Assembly (NCBI RefSeq): GCF_040802235.1
Contig: NC_133156.1
Span: forward strand, 148,969,173-149,033,172
Length of the DNA stretch: 64,000 nucleotides
Source of the DNA: Manis javanica
Taxonomy: Eukaryota > Chordata > Mammalia > Pholidota > Manidae
Direction of reading: 5' to 3'
Shown piece by piece: positions 1 through 14,164 of the stretch. The translations under genes were made by a program, and so were the position numbers. The stretch's first letter is position 1; each line of letters starts with the position of its first letter. The notes below the pieces were generated by a model. It saw only the letters and a list, made by a program, of their open reading frames with translations. It searched no databases and had not been told where the DNA came from.

Positions 1-1559
1 CCATCTGCACAGACAGATCCTTGGAAGCCCCCACTGTGGGGACCTGTGATGTGGAGTGCTTCATTTTCTCCCCAAGAATCAAGGAGGCCTCTAGAAAACT
101 ATCTAAAGTGATGGCGGTGTACCTTTGTTTGGAGATTTCCACACTGCCTCCCAATGCATGACCAGGTGACAGAAGCATGGTAGCCACTGGGAGGAAAAAT
201 GGTAGAAACCAAGCAGGCATCATTAACATGGTGAATGAGATGGTGTATGTGGCCACTTCATTTTCTTCCCGAATCCTAAACTGCTTCCTGCCCCATGCAG
301 ATACGGCTCTGGAGACAGGCAAAGCAGTCACAAGGAGGGCTGGCAAAACTCATCATTTATTTATGTGGACATTTTTTCCAGAATGGTACACTGGGGAACC
401 AGCTCCAAAAAGCAATAGTATAAAGGCAAAAAACAGCCCATTTGTTGCTTTTCCTACCGGGGATGCATGTCAAGCCCAAATTGCTGCCATTTAAAAGGCA
501 GTTTTGGAGCCAACAGCACGTGGTCTTATGCCAGGCAACAGCAAATGCCTCCTGTGCAGCCACTGTCCCAGCTCCATAGCGTGGCTGGTGTGGACATCTC
601 GTGGCCCACACCTGGCCACGTGGGCAGGGGAACACCACTTGTCGCCTTCACAGGGATGAGGTTTTCCAGTGGGCTCTGGTGGAAAGGCGGGCACCACACT
701 GCAGTGCTCTCCACGGCTGCCCACCTCCCACTGCGAAGCGGATGGGACAGCGAGGCTGAGTAGGAAGAGGAGGAGGGGATAACATGAGGCACACAGATGG
801 CACCACACCTGCCCATCCTCATCCCTTTGCTTTCAGGGCGTCCATGGTTGCAGGAAGTTTCCAGGTAATGATAGATCAAGCCTTCCACGGACCCTGAGTA
901 TTCAGAGCTTTAGTAGCTAGAGGTGCAAACAGGAGAGCTTCAACAGGTGCATGCCAGGCTGGGGTAACAGAGGGAAGCAGGGCCAGGGAGGGCCTGCGTG
1001 CCTCCAGAGTGATCCCCCAGTGGAAGTATCCCGAGGGACTCAAGCTGGTCAGGCACAGGAACATGGTGAGAAGCGTAACAAGCCAGAAGCATGAACCAGA
1101 ATGCTGACACATTTTTACCAGAAACTGTTATCACTAGATAAGGAATTATATGTTTTTGTAAATAGGATCACAGTTGTCCAGACTTTTTTCAAGCTCCCTT
1201 CATTCCAGTAAACAAAACTACCTCCTGAGACACTGTTCATTGTAGAACATACTGTTTTACATGCAGTAAACATCAATTAATAAAATATTAAAGTGGATGG
1301 TGTTGCCCAACTAACAGATTAACTGATCAACTGAGGATTGAGCAGAAACTATTTTGTACACTCATCTTATTGCTGGAGACCTTTCAAAAACATATTAGCT
1401 CTATTTCCTTGCCCCTCTAAGTGGTACCGTATCCAGCAGAAACCTGTGAGATGGTGCCATGCATTTGCTGATGCATTAAAAGACACTTTGAGTGTCTACT
1501 AGTGGGAGGCATTCTGAGAAGACACTGAAGACATGGAAATAAACAATTTCATTAATAAC
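1..1559. other. Non-coding stretch
   Basis: No gene, RNA or mobile element recognised. Several overlapping 60-120 codon frames on both strands at 360-1110 have no domains. Confidence 0.4.
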
Positions 1560-2474
1560 TCAAAGCTGGAGTTGGTTCTTAACCTCATCAGGCAGTCTCT
1601 GCTCTTTCATGGGACAATTCAGTTCTTTCACAATTGATGTTAGGGTCCAGATACTTGATTTTAACTTTGATTTTGCTTTAATATTTATTTTGCCTGACTT
1701 CACCCTTTTCCCCATCTCTGTATTCCTTTACTGCCATTTAATTTAATGCCATTCCCTTTCCTTCTCCTCAATTTAGGAATCTCATGCTTACCCTACCCTT
1801 TCCTTACACTCACAATGGAAGACTTACTACTTTAAAATATGGAAATGATGTGACTGCACACTGCATCTCATTATTCTATTTCCCCATCCCTGAACCATGT
1901 CCTACTCAAGTGAAAATTTATGCTGACATATTTGGAATATTTTACTGCCCACCCTCTACCCAAAGATGAATTCTTTGCAGTATAATTTTGGATTTTTGCT
2001 GACAGGATTTAGTACATTTTATATTAGATCACTGTAAGATGTCCCTGGAAGTATGTCTCTTCTATTTCAAGGAACATAACTTAGCACCCAATTACACCTT
2101 CCCAGATACTATATGATCATCCCTGGGGCATTGGGCAGGACAAGCTTGGATCATCAGAGCAACTGTGGCTGTTTCTGCCCTCCCCAATTCTGACCCAAGT
2201 GCATTGCAATCCATTTAATACTTTGCTCAGATAAGACCCCTAGTTTGTGTATTCTCTGAAATGTATATATCGGTAAATATCTTTCACTTCATTAGGTCAA
2301 TGATAGGTTGGCTGGGTATAGAAATCCAGGTGTGCAGTCTGTTTCCTGAGCCACCTATAATTTGGCTGAGTTTTATAGTGTTTCACTCTGTTTTATTTGT
2401 ACTGTTGAACCTTGAGATAAATGACAGTAACCTAATATCTATTTTTTGTTAATAACTGGGTACCTGCACCTGAA
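1560..2474 (-). mobile_element. Possible antisense L1/HAL1-like remnant
   Basis: T-rich plus-strand sequence with 'aggttggctgggtatagaaa' and 'tccaggtgtgcagtctg' near 2304-2342 resembles antisense ancient L1. The T-rich stretch at 1620-1800 is compatible. Weak identity, bounds guessed. Confidence 0.4.
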
Positions 2475-5400
2475 AATGCGTTAGATTTTTTTGTTTTATT
2501 TTAGGGATGCCTAATTGCATATGTTGGTTAGCAATTTCAAGCTGCAAATGTGGTCATCTCCTTAGCTCTGAAATTCCCATCTATTATTTGCCTAACTGTT
2601 GCTCCCAAACATCCCTTTCTGCCTCTGGAACAGTCCTCTCATGTTCCATCTCTCAGAGCTGTCCTAAAGTACCCTGACATTTTCTCCCCTGAATCCTGTC
2701 TCTTGATGTCTCAGTTATTCATTTCACATGCCCCTAATTTCTGAAGTAATCAGAAACTCTATCTTCTTCTTTAATGTATATCCCAATTTAGTTGTGTTTG
2801 GTTTTGTTTTCTTCTTTGGTTCAGGTCAGTGCCTCTGGGTCTCCCTGGTCATGTCAGCCCCCAAAGAGAGAAAGTCAGAAAATAGGTATATCCCTTGCTC
2901 TGACTGTTGGTCTGCCTACCCTAATGCCACTTGGCTCAGGGGTGGTGGACAGATCCACTGGGCACTGACGGGCAAGGGAAAGGCAGATTCACAAAGTTTT
3001 TCTCAGAATCTCTACAAAAGTCAAAAAGAAAAGTTTAGAAGTATAGAGGGTTAAAAAAAATATCTGAAAGGAACCAGAAAAGTCCCTATAGCCATATAAG
3101 ACACACAGTTATTCCCCTGCATATACATGCATGTAATATACTCATATACACACACATACAATACAAATACACACATGTGTACATTATAGATACCAGTTTG
3201 GGAAAGAGACCCGTAGAAATGATGTAGAATAAGGAGCTTTGCACAGAGATTTTGTTTGATGTCACTGTGGGAGCTGCTCAGTGTCGGGCATCATCTTGGG
3301 CAGCTGAGCCCAGGATCCCTGGGCAGGTAGCTGGGACTGAAGGATGGATGTAAATGGGGAAACAGAGTGGGAAGGTAAAAGCCCCCTGGGGCCCATGAGA
3401 AAGGAATTTGAACCTGCTTCCAACTGCCCCTAGAACTGTGAGAGCCACACCTCACCCCAGGGCTCCAACTGGGTGATGTCTCTTTCTTATGAAATCTGTA
3501 CCCCCATTCCCTCATACCACAGCCAAGGCCCTACATTAGCTCCTTCCAACTTCAAGCAGTCCCACGTCCCACCCCTGCACACAGCTCACATGATGTCATG
3601 TACTCAATGGGACAGGGCACAAGGGCCACGGCCCAGGGCCAGGGGGTGTGGACTCAGACACCAGGCTATCTGGAGCCTGGTGACAGCATCAGGGGTACCA
3701 GCCCTTTCTTGGTGGCAGCCCCTGACCACATCTCTGCCAGCAAGACTGGTCCTGTCCACATTGCACCAAAAACTGTCCCTTTCTTGAGAAGGGATGCCAC
3801 ATTTCAGCAGTGACTTGGGCACAAAGCTGTAGAAAAGCATGCAAAAAGTACTTCCGAGCTACTCTGAGTCCCTAAGCCCCAGGATTAGAATGTGAGTGTT
3901 ATGTTGACAGTCAAAGAGCCATTTAGCTGAAGAGCAATGGCCTTAATACACACGGAGCTCGTCAGTTATATTCATGTCTGAAAGTAGGAAAGGAAACACT
4001 CTATGATCAGTGTTTACATTTAAACTGGGTGCGTCCCTGGGTGAGTCCTTGCCTTTTTGTTGAAGCTGAGGCTGACCCAGATCCGGTACACACTCCTCAG
4101 AGAGTGTGAAGGGCTTTACGTGAAGTGCAGTTTATATTGAATGTCTTTGTTTCTTGCTTGGAAGGTCCCTGAGAATGTGGCAGACACAGAGCAGCCACAA
4201 ATCACAGAAATGTTGGAACAGACGTTATTCGGGCATCTCCACATAATAAAGACTTCTAACAATCCTCAGTGCCCAATTATCCTAACAGTTTTGCCAAAAT
4301 TTGCATGAAAAATGCAGATGATATTGACTTGGATATAGGGGATGCCAATCAAAGGAGACATCCTAACAATGGACTATCACATTTTTTAGGACCAAAACTA
4401 GCCAATAAGTCAACTTTGTACATAAATAGACCCAGTTACTTAGGAATAATTGCATAGTAATGGCTACGATTTCAGAGGGAAAGAATCTAATATTTTCTGC
4501 AATTCTAGGTCAAAACTATATCATGATGTTTAACATTGGCCATTACTCACTAGTAGACCAGGTTTCCATCCTTTGCCCTGATCAGAAGGTAATGATGTAC
4601 AGTGTAGGAATTATATCATCTTCCACAGGTCTTTGTGGTTTAAGTAGGAGGTCAGGGATAATTTCAGGAGTGGTGAGAAACTGCAGATACACCACCTGTT
4701 TTCTTTTCTTGCTTTTTTTTCTTTTACGGTGAAAGTGCACAGTCCACAAGTATAACTTCTGATGAAGTCCAGCCTGAGAGATAATTTTACATGACACAAA
4801 GAAAGCAGATTTCTTGCCTTCTTCTCCTGCACCTCCTGTCCTTGTACTTAACTGTGTAGCTTGATGACAATAAGAGGTTAAGATTAATCAGAAGAACTTG
4901 GAAGAACAGACCCAGCTCAGTTTAAGAATTCAGTATTTCCGCATCCACAGCAAGCAAACATCTCCCCCTGAGTACGAATAATACATAATTTAAAAGGAGA
5001 CAAATAACCTTTGGTGTCAAAATACCAGGGCTGATGGTTGACAGCTATCTATACGTGGGCTGTGCTCTCTTTTGAAAGACATGAGAAAGAATTTAAATGA
5101 GAGGACAGAAGTGAATACCTCTTTCTCCCCACTGCCCAGATTAAAGGACATGAGATGGAAAGGAAAGCTTTCTAAACGGATCATTTGGTGCCTTTCAGGT
5201 GCGACCACCAGAAAAGGATGGATGGTGAAATGGACCAAAGGGGACAAGGATGCTTATTTAGGGGAAAGCCCTGTGAATACTCCTCTTCAAGAAGGGGGTC
5301 CCCACACCCAGAGTGACAGCTCACAGCAGCCTGGGTCACAATCCTTACGGGGTTCCCACCTCCCTTCCAGGTGCTGTTGGCAACGAATAAGCAGCTCCCT

Positions 5401-6719
5401 GCCGTCCTCAAGCCCAGCAGCCACGTGGGATCACGTAGGGTGGTCATCGATCACAACCATAAATGTGTCCCAGACACAGTGGTCTTCTGTCTTGGGCTTC
5501 CTGCAAACAGATGCCTCCATCACGTTTGGGGGATCCACCCTGAGAACATTTCCCTTTCAACTTAAGAACGCTTTAACTGTAACATATTTCAAATGTACTG
5601 AAAATAATTAACACTCCAATAAACACCTTCAAAACTTAATTTATGTTACTATTACTAGATTAGATTGAAATGCTTTTGTTTTCTAAGACATAAATCCTTA
5701 GGAGACTCATTGAGGGAGCCAAATCCTATTCATGTCACCTCCCCTGCCACCCTGCCATAGCAGGGTCACCAAGGGCCACCTCTCTGCTCTCCATCACCAT
5801 GCCCACACGCAAAGAGGTGGCCCCTAGGGCTCGTCTAGCAGTGAGGCCCCCATGCTGTCAGGCTGCCCGTAAATCCCGATGGCAGTTCCTGAAGGAGCAG
5901 CCCTAGACTGGTCCTGTCCACCAGGTGCCGTATTTCTAAGGCCCCAAAAGGCTCCTCTGAAGGAAGAATTGAGTTTTAGAAAAGCCGCATTTTATACTCA
6001 AACAACATGTCCCTGGTAAAAATATTCACAAAATAAAATTTGCTCTCTATAGCAACCCCAGCTTTGGAATCACAAAATCCCAATGAATCCTAGAAAAGTG
6101 CCCCCTACAGGCCAAGGAAGTGCAGCTCGGAAGAGGAGGCCTCTTTCCTGTGAGTCCAGTCCGTTGGGCGCCGAGCTGGGGTTGGCGCCACAGAAGGGCA
6201 GCCGGGTGGCATATACGGCCAGGGAAATAGAACGTTACTGCTTTTTCCATCACGCTGAAAAGTCCCTCATTTTATTAGTTACTGGGAAGTGGGAACAGAG
6301 AAGTAAAAATACGTATCACTTCATGGTCACCTCTGCAAAGGCTCTGTGGCCATCTAAGCCCCCGGGTGAGTGGAGGGACCTCTAACCGGGACACTTGTCT
6401 TTAATCTACCCCATGAATTGCGATTTGCACCTCTGGCCGAGCAGACAGCTGCATTGTACAGCACTGATAAGTGTGCAGGTGCTCAGGAAATATGTATTAA
6501 GTTAGTGCAGCTTGAAATTTCACCTCCCTCCCTTACCTTAATTTCCTCTGATTAAAACAGCTATAAATGTAACCAATGTGGAGAAGTTCAAAGCATGGAA
6601 ATGTATGTGCATCATGACAAAACCCTGTTGACTGTTGATGCGCTTCTTACCAAAGTTCTCTGTGTATTTTATCCACACTTTAACCTCATCCTGATTCACA
6701 AATTGTCGATATCATCTCA
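2475..6719. other. Non-coding stretch
   Basis: Mostly AT-leaning unique-looking DNA. 3115-3190 is a degenerate TA/CA-rich tract (catatacacacacatacaat). A 179-codon plus-strand frame at 5072-5611 has no domain and is not called. No gene recognised. Confidence 0.4.
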
Positions 6720-6960
6720 CACCGTTAAAATTCCCTCAAGGACATAACTTCAATGGCTACGTATTTTATCAACTATTTTGTCAAATTAGTGCCATCATTT
6801 ACTTAACCATACTTTGAGTTGATTCCCAGTCTTTCCCTGTTATAAATAATAGTACAACAAACAACTTTGTACAGAGTATTAGCAACATCTGAGTGTTTTC
6901 TGGAAAGACATGCCTAAAATAAACTTATTTTTACATGCTCCTATCTACTAATTTATTCAA
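6720..6960 (-). mobile_element. Antisense old L1 fragment
   Basis: 'aatggctacgtattttatc', 'tacttaaccatactttgag', 'ttcccagtctttccctgtta' and 'taaataatagtacaacaaac' match the antisense L1 ORF2-tail layout (mirror of 'gttcatagcag... aacccaaatgtcc...'). Confidence 0.65.
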
Positions 6961-7434
6961 ATAAGAATTACTGCATGGCAAGTCAAATAACCTCAAACCC
7001 TCTGTCACAGAATTTCTAAAGGAATAGATAATATTACATAGATTTTTATATACACACACATGTATGTATTTCTCTTAATTCAAGCTAATAAATGGAGGAA
7101 AATGACCAAAGGCAAAATCAGTAAGAGATGAATTCAGAGATAGTACCAGGTCTGAGTGCATTTGCTCACTTCAAAAGACTCAGAGTTCCCAATTTAATAG
7201 AACTAGGAAGGTCTACACCTATAAACAAAAAAAGACAGAAAGATGGAAAAACACTCCCAAGGAGAAACACAATAATGAAACACAATTCTCCAGGGTTTGT
7301 CTCTGGGCGGACAAGTACAAATTTGCCTTTACATAGGTTCAGGGTTCTCAGTCATTCATGCCTCTGTACGTTCTAGTAACCCCAAACTGAGAATCTGGTG
7401 TACAGTGGCCATGCTATGCTACCCAACAATGATA

Positions 7435-7850
7435 CTACATCATTTCCATGCCATCTTGAGCAAAATGTACAAACTCAATGAAATCATGAGGAAACATCAG
7501 ACAAACCTGAACGGACAGACATTCTACAGCATTGTTCTGAAGTGTCAGATCATGACTAGAAAGTACCAAGGAACTGACAGATTTGGGAAGTTAAGGAAAT
7601 ATAAACGTAACATGGCACCCTGGATGGGGTCCTGGAACAGAAGTGGGATGTTAGTGGAAAACTGGTAAAATCTGAATATGATCTGTAGTTTAATTACAGG
7701 TACTATAATCACGTTAATTTCCTGAATTTCAGGATTATGCTCTGGGTATGTGAGTATTAAAATTAAGGGAAGCTGTGTGATAAGAGTATGGGAATTCTGT
7801 ACTATTTTCATAAGTCTAAAATTATTTGGAAATGAAAATTGGAAGTAATC
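7435..7850 (+). mobile_element. L1M 3' UTR fragment
   Basis: 'gaaatcatgaggaaacatca', 'gacaaacctgaacggacag', 'ggaaaactggtaaaatctga', 'cgttaatttcctgaatttc' and the terminal 'ctaaaattatttggaaatg' follow the 3' end of an ancient L1M subfamily in order. Confidence 0.75.
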
Positions 7851-7859
7851 ATACTAAAG

Positions 7860-10800
7860 CAGTTGGTGATCTACTCAGTACCCTGGCTAAAGTCATGAGG
7901 TCTCTCCAGGGAAACACATCTTAAATAAAAATATCAAGAATTTCCACAGATAAAGTTCTAGTAATCACAATGAAGTTCACAATGAAGAAAAAGAACAGAA
8001 AACATTTGAGGAAACAAGGTCCCGAGCAGATGCAGAAGCAAAAATTAAAACAGCCAACATAATAAGGTTCACTAGTCCTCAGATGATTAAATTACCAGAA
8101 CACGTAAACTTCGCCTAATAAGGGGGAAAAAAGAATCCTAAAAATATGACAAAAAAACAAAAGACTTTCAAAATAACTAAGAAGCTCATAGAAGAAGCAG
8201 GTGTAGTAACTAGATGTGCAAAAATTAATCATTAAGAGGAGAAAACCAATGGGTTCTTAATTATTATAATAGGCATATATTAGAACTAAGCTGGAAAACA
8301 TATAGAGACAGCATCCGGAATGTAGGTGAGAGGAAAAAAACAGAAAATGAAAACAAACCTTGGAGACATGAAATACAGACTATGTGGACCTTCTATCCAT
8401 CTATCTGGATATTAGAATATAATAACAACAAAGAAGTGATATTTGAAAAGAAAATGACTAATCACTTTCCAGAGGAAGAAAAAGACAAAAATCTTTACAT
8501 TAAGGAAGCCTGATATATCCTACCCAGGATAAGTAGATACCCACAGTGGGTGAGCCTGCAGAACACCAAGGACAAAGCAGAGAGCTTCTTACAGCCAGAA
8601 ATGAAAAGGAACTGTCCACCCAGTTTGATGCCCAAAAATATTAGATTTCAAGAATGGAAGCACAAAAAGACTTTCTCTTACAATCAGAAACTGAGAGGTT
8701 AACTCCCAGGTGAAACTGGAAGACATACTGGGAACAGAGGAAAGTCGACCAGACTGAAAGCCAGCTTCTCAATAACAATGGAAACCAGGGAACAATGGAT
8801 TACTAAAAGTTGACATCAACCTAGTCAGTTGCCCAAAGTCCCTGCCTTAAAGAGTAAGGGCAATAGAAAGACAAACAAAAAATAACCATAAACTGAGAGA
8901 GAATTTACAACAGTTGGGAAAACAACCTAAAACAAGAATCTGGATACATACAGGCAGAAAAGAAATGCAGAGAAAATGGTAAATGTGAAGATGAATCAAA
9001 ACAAGCAGACCTTTTGAAGTAAGAATAATAAGGTCTAACTTACACTAAGAATAAAAATACAGAAATAAAATATCAGAACTTATAAAATGCTGGGAAGCAT
9101 ATAACTCAAGAGAGAGCTAATTAATCTGAAAGAATTCTGAGTCTCTTACATTGTTTAGAAAGACAGTAAAGATGTGTTTAACTTGAAGTTAATCAAGTTA
9201 AAAACCCCTGTCTCAAATCTTATGGAAACCACCAAAAGAATTTAAAAAGAGGACAAACTTGTCAAGGGTAAAAAAAGGAATGAGAAAAAAAAATAATTTA
9301 AAGAAAGAAACAAAGGGAGGAAAAAATAAGACCACAGAATAGAAAGCACATGGTAGAAATAAATGTGTTAGAAATCCCTTAAAAATACAAACCTAACATT
9401 TAAAGACAGATTGTCAGATTAGATACAACACAGTTCATCAGTATGATTTTTAAAACAGATATCCTTAAAAAAAAGCAGATGGAAATCTCAGATATGAAAG
9501 ACAGAAAAGAAATAACAGGTCAGTTATTAATCTAAATAAAGCAGAAGTACTATATTACCATAAGGCAAATGATTTGGGAGAAAAGCAATATTAGTGCATC
9601 ATTTATTAGTGGATAATGAAACATCACTGCATCAGAAACATATACATTCCAATCTTGTATAAACAAAATAGTATAGCTGCAAAATAAATAAAGAAAAAAG
9701 TTAAATAAGGCAAATTGAAATATCTACCATGAGACATTATAATATTCCTCTCCTGGCAACTGAAAGATCAAACCAAAACAGAGTCAGAAAACTCAGTATG
9801 GATACAATTTGAGCTGAAAATTAATAAACATGATCTATAAAATTTGACCAGGTAGTAGGCTTTAAAGGAAGTCTCAGAAATTTCTAATGAACAATAAACA
9901 TACAAAGATAGTCCTGCAGAAGAAAGTCCCAGGGTTGAGAGTTTTTCTACCAGTTACCAGGATGCAGCCATAGTAAGAAATAGTGTATGGAATTGGCCAC
10001 GAACTTCAGTAGATCTTTCAGATAGAATAGAGTCCAGAAAGAGTCCTACTCACATAAAGAAATGCAGTATGACAGAAGTGGCTTAACTCATCAGTAGATT
10101 AATAACTATTTAATGAGATGTTGCCAGAGCAATTAGTTATCTATGTGGGATAACTAATTATATACAAAATCAACTACAGATGAAATGAAGTTGAAACTTA
10201 AAAAATGTAGAACAAAGGAGGCAAAATATCTTTGTGACTGTAGTGTAGAAAAATGTTTTTTAACTAAAAAAACTTCCGTTTTAGAATAAAATACAGATTA
10301 GGTTACATTAAAATTAAGAACTTCCAAAGACTTCTACACAGATAGAGAGGAGAAGGTGCCACAAACTGACAGATGATGTTTACCACAGACATCAACAAAA
10401 AATCAGCACCTGAATCATCTAGATACTGGATATTAACTTCTTAAGGTAAATAAAGAAATGACAATCTGCAAGAAAAGTGAGCAAAAGGTATGATAGCCAG
10501 GTGACAGAAGGGGAAAAACAAAAATAAAAATGAACATATGAAAAAATACTCAACAGCAGGGAAATATAAACTACACCTCAAGGATAGCAATTTATACAGT
10601 CCCCAGACTGGAACAACTCTAATCTGCCAATACTAAGTGTTGACACAATAGCAGGATGACAGAGACTCATGCAGGGCTGATGAGCACACCACCAGCAGCA
10701 GGAAACCAGCTGGTATGAAACCATCCTAGACGTGTGCTCCTAGATGTGTACACTCTGCAGAAACTCACATCTGCGCCAATGCACATGTGCAAGAAGGTTT

Positions 10801-11399
10801 CTAGAAGAACATCTATTGTAACAAAAATTAGAACCAGCTAGATGTCAATGGACAAAAGAATAGATAAACTGCAATCTTTTCAGATGAAGAAGCAGCAAAC
10901 TCAGTCACACCAACATGGGTGGGCATCTGAAGCATAATACTGAATGAAAAAACCAATACAGGAGACTAATAAAATGGCATCATTTGCACAGGGTTAACAT
11001 ATGCAAACATAAGCCATGGTTAAGGTTGCACCATGTGTGATAGGTCATGAGGAACAACAGTGAATCCTGGCCACGAAATTCAAGATGGAAGTGAGGATGC
11101 ACGCAGGACCAGGGAAGGAATTTGGGAGCCCTGGAAGGATAGCTGTTTCTATTTCCCAAATTGCAGTATGGGCTCAAAGGCATTTGCTGCATTGCTGTTC
11201 CTCTGTATTGTATTTACTCGTGATTATGTGTCACATTTCAGTAAGGTAACAAAATAGCCATCACCCATTACGGGCATGATGCTCAACACTGGAAAAGAAA
11301 CATGAAAAAAATAAAATAATTACAACATAGGGTTCCTCCCATTAGGATGTAATCAAGTCAGAAAAGCAGAACTAATTCAGTTGAGAAATTTGAAAATGA
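7860..11399 (+). mobile_element. A-rich block of decayed L1/HAL1-like sequence
   Basis: About 3.2 kb (to near 11050) is adenine-rich on the plus strand, as in sense L1 bodies, with almost no long open frame. Short phrases resemble L1/HAL1: 'gatttcaagaatggaagcac' and 'gaaactggaagacatactgg' near 8645-8735, and the ORF2-tail-like 'agatgtcaatggacaaaaga' near 10840. Too decayed to subdivide or to assign a subfamily. 11050-11400 is featureless. Confidence 0.5.
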
Positions 11400-12113
11400 A
11401 ATTTTCAGAGTAGCCTGGGTTAAAGACAAGTCCACGCAGGCTGGAGAAAGCCAGAGACGGCCCCAGAGCTGAGCATGGGGGCGCACAGAGCAGGTGCTGG
11501 TCCGGGACATGTCCCAGCGCTGCCCAGGGCATGCCCCAGAGACAGGCTCCTGGGCCTGAACCTGAAGTAGGCTGGGCCGGGGACACCCACAGGCCCATCC
11601 CTGGGACTCCGCCCTGCTGGGGCCTTCGATGTGAGGAGCTAGGCTGGAGAAGGGAAGGGAGCATTTTTCCCAGGTTTCTAAACCTCTGACATTTTGTGAG
11701 TGAAGATTTCCCTGAGCACCCTGATGTAGTTTATGGTTGAGTTTTCAAAAGTCTTAAGGCTGTGCAGGGTGACTATTTATAGGGTGGATATAACCAGTTT
11801 CAGCAAAGCCAGATGAGAGCGCCAGCCTAATCTTTCTGCAGTGTATTTCCTCCTGTGACCTGAGGTCTACTGGTGAAAATCTATTAAAAGACTTCCCGAT
11901 AATAAAAAAACGTTGACATTTCACTTGGTCAAAATTGAAGCCCAGAGGGACAGCCTCAGTTCCTGATGAGTTGGATTGACACAAGGCCATTGCTGCCAGG
12001 CTGCCGAGACCTCCAGCCTCTGGCACGGCAGGCCGAGGATACACAGGAGGGCCTCGGGGGAGACAGGGGCAGAGCAGCGATGGAAAAAACCTGCACTCAG
12101 GGGTGCTAGTTTA

Positions 12114-12128
12114 GCCCCAGAGGGCGCC
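12114..12128 (+). promoter_or_regulatory. CTCF-like motif
   Basis: gccccagagggcgcc fits the CTCF core (CC then AGRKGGCGC). It lies 0.5 kb from an opposite-strand match at 12640-12655. By-eye match, unproven. Confidence 0.3.
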
Positions 12129-12639
12129 CCAAGGAGTGGGCTTGTGTCCGGGTCTTGGCCCTGTGTATTCACTGAATGTCCACGTCAGCAGCAGACCTCA
12201 TACATGGGCTGCAGGGATGGGGCTGCGGGACAGCCACTGTCTCCTCACTGCTGGAGCAGGCAAGCTCTTCTTGTTTGAGGGAAACTTACAGCATGAATCT
12301 CCTAGTGCATTTGTGTTACTAGCTCAGTTACTCAGTGAAAACCGCACTTACAAAATCTGAAGGCTGACTTCTGTGAGCCAGGGAACTGGGGAAAAGCAAC
12401 AACTAGCACTGAAGCTGGATATTCTGCACTTTAAATTGCAGTTGCCTTTGGTCTCCTCTATCCCCCCGCAAAGTAGGAGTCTGGGGGAGTGGTGGGGAGG
12501 GCCGGCTGTCTCCATTACACAGAGGAAGTCCTGCAGGGTCCTCCCTCCTTCGCCTTCTGTCCAGAGCACCACAATGCTGATTCCTCCCAGTGAGCTGGAG
12601 GGTCGGCCGGAGCTGGGAGGCTGAGGTCCCATTCAGAAG

Positions 12640-12655
12640 GGCGCCCCCTGCACAG
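12640..12655 (-). promoter_or_regulatory. CTCF-like motif
   Basis: Minus strand reads gtgcagggggcgcc, close to the CTCF core. By-eye match, unproven. Confidence 0.3.
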
Positions 12656-14164
12656 AGCTGTTTTCAGAGAGGAGCACCAGCCTTGCTCTCCGGGAGGGCT
12701 GCCCCACACAGGACGTGAGGGTGGGGTGTGCATGTGTCCTTAGAGGCAAGTAACCGAGTTCATGTCAGATTGAAAATGAGAATATGTGAAAAGCAGTCAT
12801 AAGCATTTTTCATGTTTTTTATGAGTATTCCAACTGAGGGGTGGTGCCAGCAGTGAGGCCGGCCGCCTGCCTCCAAGGTTCTCATAAAATCAGCAGCCTG
12901 GCTCCACAGCCGGACCTCCTCAGCACACCCTGTGCCTGCCATTTCCTTCTCTCCCTGCAGACGCCCACCAGCTTCCCACCCCGGCCCCAGGGAGCCAGCA
13001 CAGTCAGGAGGCAGAGACCGAAATGGAGACAGAGAGAGAAGCACATAAGAAAGATCACACCCACCTGAGGACTTCTAGTCACTGCTGACGTTCATCTCCA
13101 CGTGCTGGCCAAGCTCCTGACCTGGATGAGCCCTGCACACATATTCGCTCCTCATAGCAGCTCCCACTGGGTGCTGACACCTGTCCTGCAGGTGAGGGGA
13201 CTGGTCCCCAGAGGGCTGAGGCCGCAGGCTGCCTGCCAGCCAGCCAGGAAGTGCTGGGCAGGGCGGGAAAGCCTGACTCTATCAGGAACCCTCCATGTTC
13301 ACACGGGCGATCCCTGTAGCAGGATCTAAACGCAAAGCCTCACTATCTACACACGGATTACTCTGGACTAGTCAAAACAAGAAGCATATTAGGCATCGTT
13401 GTTTCAAACATTACAAGTCATCTTGGATCAATTCTCCACAACACAAAATTTAAAAAATTGTCATTTATCAGCCAAAGTGATACTAAAACAACTCTTGCCC
13501 TGCCAAAAGGGACTTGAAAAAACACCAACATTAGAAATATTCTGTTTCGCTGCTTCTCAAGGTCGTCTGAACAGGAAGGGCAGATAAAACGAGAAGGGAA
13601 AACTAACACGAGTTCCCTGGAAGCATTAAAATGCAAAATAATTCTCTTGCCCTCCGCAGCCTCCAGATGGGGTGGCTGTTGACTCTCCCTTCATGTCAGC
13701 AGACTGGGTATCCGATTCAAAAGCCATCAGCCAGCCACCCAGGGAGCCACCTGAGCCCCCGCCTCAGGCAGGACCCTGGCCCATCCTGGTGGCCAAGACC
13801 CGAGGGTCGGGGAGCCCCGAGTCTCCCCAGGCAGGAGAGGTCTGGCCCCGCACAAGCCCTTTACTCGGGTACATTACCGACCCCGTCCAACGGCCACTGC
13901 GGCTCACAGCCCTTGGCCCAGGTGAGAAGGGCCGGGCCTCAGGCACAGTGAAGGTGGGGGCACCCCTGGCTGGGATGCAGGGGTCGCGGCCCATGGAGGA
14001 CCCTTGCCCAGCAGGTGTGACCTTCAGGGGGCCTCTCCAGGGCTTCCCCAGCCATCAGGTTTACGGAGTCAACGCCACCACCCTGTAGGAAATGGCTCCA
14101 CTCCTGGGGGTGCGCCCCATGCACTGCCTGCACTCTCACCCCTCAAGGACGCTCCAGACACTCA

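Larger units (their letters stand above)
11400..14164. other. GC-rich non-coding block
   Basis: Base composition changes sharply from A-rich to GC-rich near 11400 and stays so to about 14400, with moderate CpG content. Open frames up to 138 codons on both strands have no domain. No gene supported. Confidence 0.5.

Noticed and set aside
5072..5611. 179-codon plus-strand open frame
   Set aside because: No recognisable domain or homologue features, isolated in non-coding DNA.
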